Shown: positions 62,734 to 64,000 of the stretch, in pieces
How positions within the stretch are numbered: position 1 is the stretch's first letter
How the letters are laid out: each line of letters starts with the position of its first letter
Assembly (NCBI GenBank): GCA_021014325.1
Contig: CM037457.1
Span: 6,182,721-6,246,720, forward strand
Direction: 5' to 3'
DNA from: Plazaster borealis
Taxonomy: Eukaryota; Echinodermata; Asteroidea; Forcipulatida; Labidiasteridae
Length of the DNA: 64,000 bases
The notes under the pieces: model-generated
The model's database searches: none
The model's input: only the letters and a program-made list of their open reading frames with translations
What the model was told of the DNA's origin: nothing
Position numbers and translations under genes: made by a program

Positions 62734-62924
62734 CTTTCTTTGACTTGCGACCATCGTTCCCCTTTGGTGACTCAGAGTTCTTTCTACTGTTTTCTGTCAT
62801 GCTGGCTAGAGCGGCCTCTGACCGTGATATGTGCAGTGTCTGGGGCCTGGGGGAGTTATTGTTACTCTGGCTAGTGTTTACAGGACGCTCAGAGGAGCCA
62901 CTCTGTGATGACAATATGCTGGCT
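62734..62924 (-). CDS. Penultimate exon of the unidentified lysine-rich gene
   Basis: Acceptor cccttattcttag opens the exon at 62924. It encodes SILSSQSGSSERPVNTSQSN, then NNSPRPQTLHISRSEAALAS, MTENSRKNSESPKGNDGRKS and KK. The sequence is polar and Ser/Asn-rich, so probably disordered. The only good donor is AAAG/GCAAGT at 62734/62733, a GC donor, which joins in phase to the exon at 61795. If it were not used, the frame would end 12 codons later (GKCRRFANCSNN). Incoming phase 2 means more exons lie upstream, beyond the window or in 62925-64000. Confidence 0.75.
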
Positions 62925-63049
62925 CTAAGAATAAGGGAAAAGTAGATTAGTAATGAACTGAAATAGTAAAGTAAAGTTTGCCCGTGCCAATATGGCTCAT
63001 CACGCCGGTGTTTACATCAGGTTTCCTTAGCATTAAACAACTGAGAATA

Positions 63050-63263
63050 TTTCTATTCCCCCTGACAGGATGCCATTGCATCGCAGGTTACTCCCCAGCT
63101 ATCGCCAGTACCCATTTGTACTCCTAGGTGAATAGAAGCATTAAGGGTTAAGTGTCTTGCTTTAGGTCACAAGTGTCACAACCGGGACTCGAACCCACAC
63201 TCTGCTGATCAGAAACACCAGAGCTTGAGTCCGGTGCTCTTATCCGCTCGGCCACGACACGCC
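63050..63263 (-). mobile_element. tRNA-Leu(CAA)-derived SINE, tail truncated
   Basis: Minus-strand head cgtgtcgtggccgagcgg near 63263, ggactcaagctctgg, B box gggttcgagtcc, then ttgtgacacttgtgacct and ttcacctaggagtacaaatg. The head is among the best preserved. Confidence 0.85.
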
Positions 63264-63324
63264 GAATAAGTGTATGCAAATTTCGATCAAAGATCTAACT
63301 ATCAAATAATAAACCACAAGGGAA

Positions 63325-63600
63325 ACTGACTCAGTAAATTTTAAACAATTTGGGTTGAACAAAGAAAAGTTGACTAGAGCGGGATTTGAACCAACGACCT
63401 CCAGATTAACGTGCCGACGCTCTACCAACTGAGCTATCTAGCCCTATGTTGGCAGTCCCCCTATTTTGTCGATATCTTTGTTTTTGAGGAGCCAGTCAGA
63501 AGCCATTCAACTTTTAACTGCCATATAGCCAGGGATCACACCCAAGTTTACAATACAACCTGGGAAGCGGCAGCCAGGGGATCACCATTGGGGATGCAAT
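63325..63600 (-). repeat. tRNA-like dispersed repeat (left arm of an inverted pair)
   Basis: The minus-strand tRNA-like segment is at about 63370-63445, then plus-strand gccagtcagaagccattcaa and cctgggaagcggcagccagg. It faces a second copy at 63640-63775. Confidence 0.82.
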
Positions 63601-63639
63601 ATATATATTTTTTTATGAAAGTCATGAAAACATCAAATA

Positions 63640-63775
63640 TGAAGATATTGACAAAATAGGGAGACCGCCAACATGGGGCTAGATAGCTCAGTTGGTAGAG
63701 CGCCGGCACATTAATCCAAAGGTTGCTTGTTCAAATCCCGTTCTAGTAAATTTGTCTTTGTTCAACCCAAAAATA
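63640..63775 (+). repeat. tRNA-like dispersed repeat (right arm of an inverted pair)
   Basis: Plus-strand gatattgacaaaataggg, agaccgccaacatgggg and ctagatagctcagttggtag with B box gttcaaatccc, then gtctttgttcaacccaaa. It is the reverse complement of about 63345-63480 with some differences, so the two could pair as a long hairpin with a roughly 160-nt loop. Confidence 0.82.
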
Positions 63776-63779
63776 TCTT

Positions 63780-64000
63780 ACACGCAAAAAAATAACCAGA
63801 GAAGTAGTTGATGTCATTTGGTAGAAAATGTGAAATGCTAATTTCATGTGCAACTAAATCACGGGACTGTGCCTGACCTTCGCCTACTCTCTATTCAAAT
63901 CAATTGTGCCACAAGCAGGCAGAAGAAGAGTTTGGAATTTCATCTTTGAGAGGGCAAGGCCATTTTCATTTTCCAAAGGGCACTTCCATTGAAAAATCTT
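63780..64000. other. No gene recognised
   Basis: Unique-looking sequence to the window edge. No exon of the gene at 62734-62924 could be identified here. Confidence 0.45.

Noticed and set aside
63675..63748. Possible functional tRNA gene (A and B boxes present)
   Set aside because: The anticodon stem does not pair, the acceptor stem is imperfect, and the sequence is one of several copies embedded in family-specific flanks.

Overview
This is animal nuclear DNA: AT-rich, with long introns, consensus GT-AG splice sites, a eukaryotic initiator tRNA, and interspersed tRNA-derived SINEs, LINE fragments and many short terminal-inverted-repeat elements. The repeats resemble those I associate with echinoderms, sea stars in particular. 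That assignment is recollection, not measurement, and no species is claimed.

The main gene is on the minus strand at about 14.6-45.3 kb. Seven coding exons join in phase into a 744-residue F-box/leucine-rich-repeat protein, a likely substrate receptor of an SCF ubiquitin ligase. Its first coding exon (43825-45234) holds about 350 acidic, low-complexity residues and then the F-box. The LRRs are spread over six small exons. A 15.1-kb last intron (14691-29794) separates the final 33-codon exon from the rest and is packed with repeats. A second minus-strand gene enters from the right: its last two exons (62734-62924 and 61659-61795) join in phase across an apparent GC-AG intron and encode a polar, lysine-rich C-terminus that I cannot name. 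An initiator tRNA-Met gene sits between the two genes at 50397-50468.

Most of the rest is mobile-element sequence. I see a tRNA-Leu(CAA)-derived SINE (about a dozen copies), a tRNA-Gly-like SINE, a second tRNA-like repeat, a 5'-truncated CR1/L2-like LINE, two other LINE 3' ends, Penelope-like fragments, and several MITE families. Target-site duplications or empty sites can be read directly for several of these: TTAA elements, a hAT-like element with an 8-bp duplication, and a family with 5-bp duplications.

The most unusual component is a roughly 1-kb non-coding repeat family at 25.4-28.2 kb and 30.1-35.0 kb, in the last intron and the one before it. Each copy carries many exact TGACGTCA (CRE) palindromes. 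Most copies also carry a CTCF-like site and CACGTG boxes. One end has an 18-bp palindrome and the other a hairpin, with AAT repeats outside. It is the best candidate here for an undescribed element with regulatory potential.
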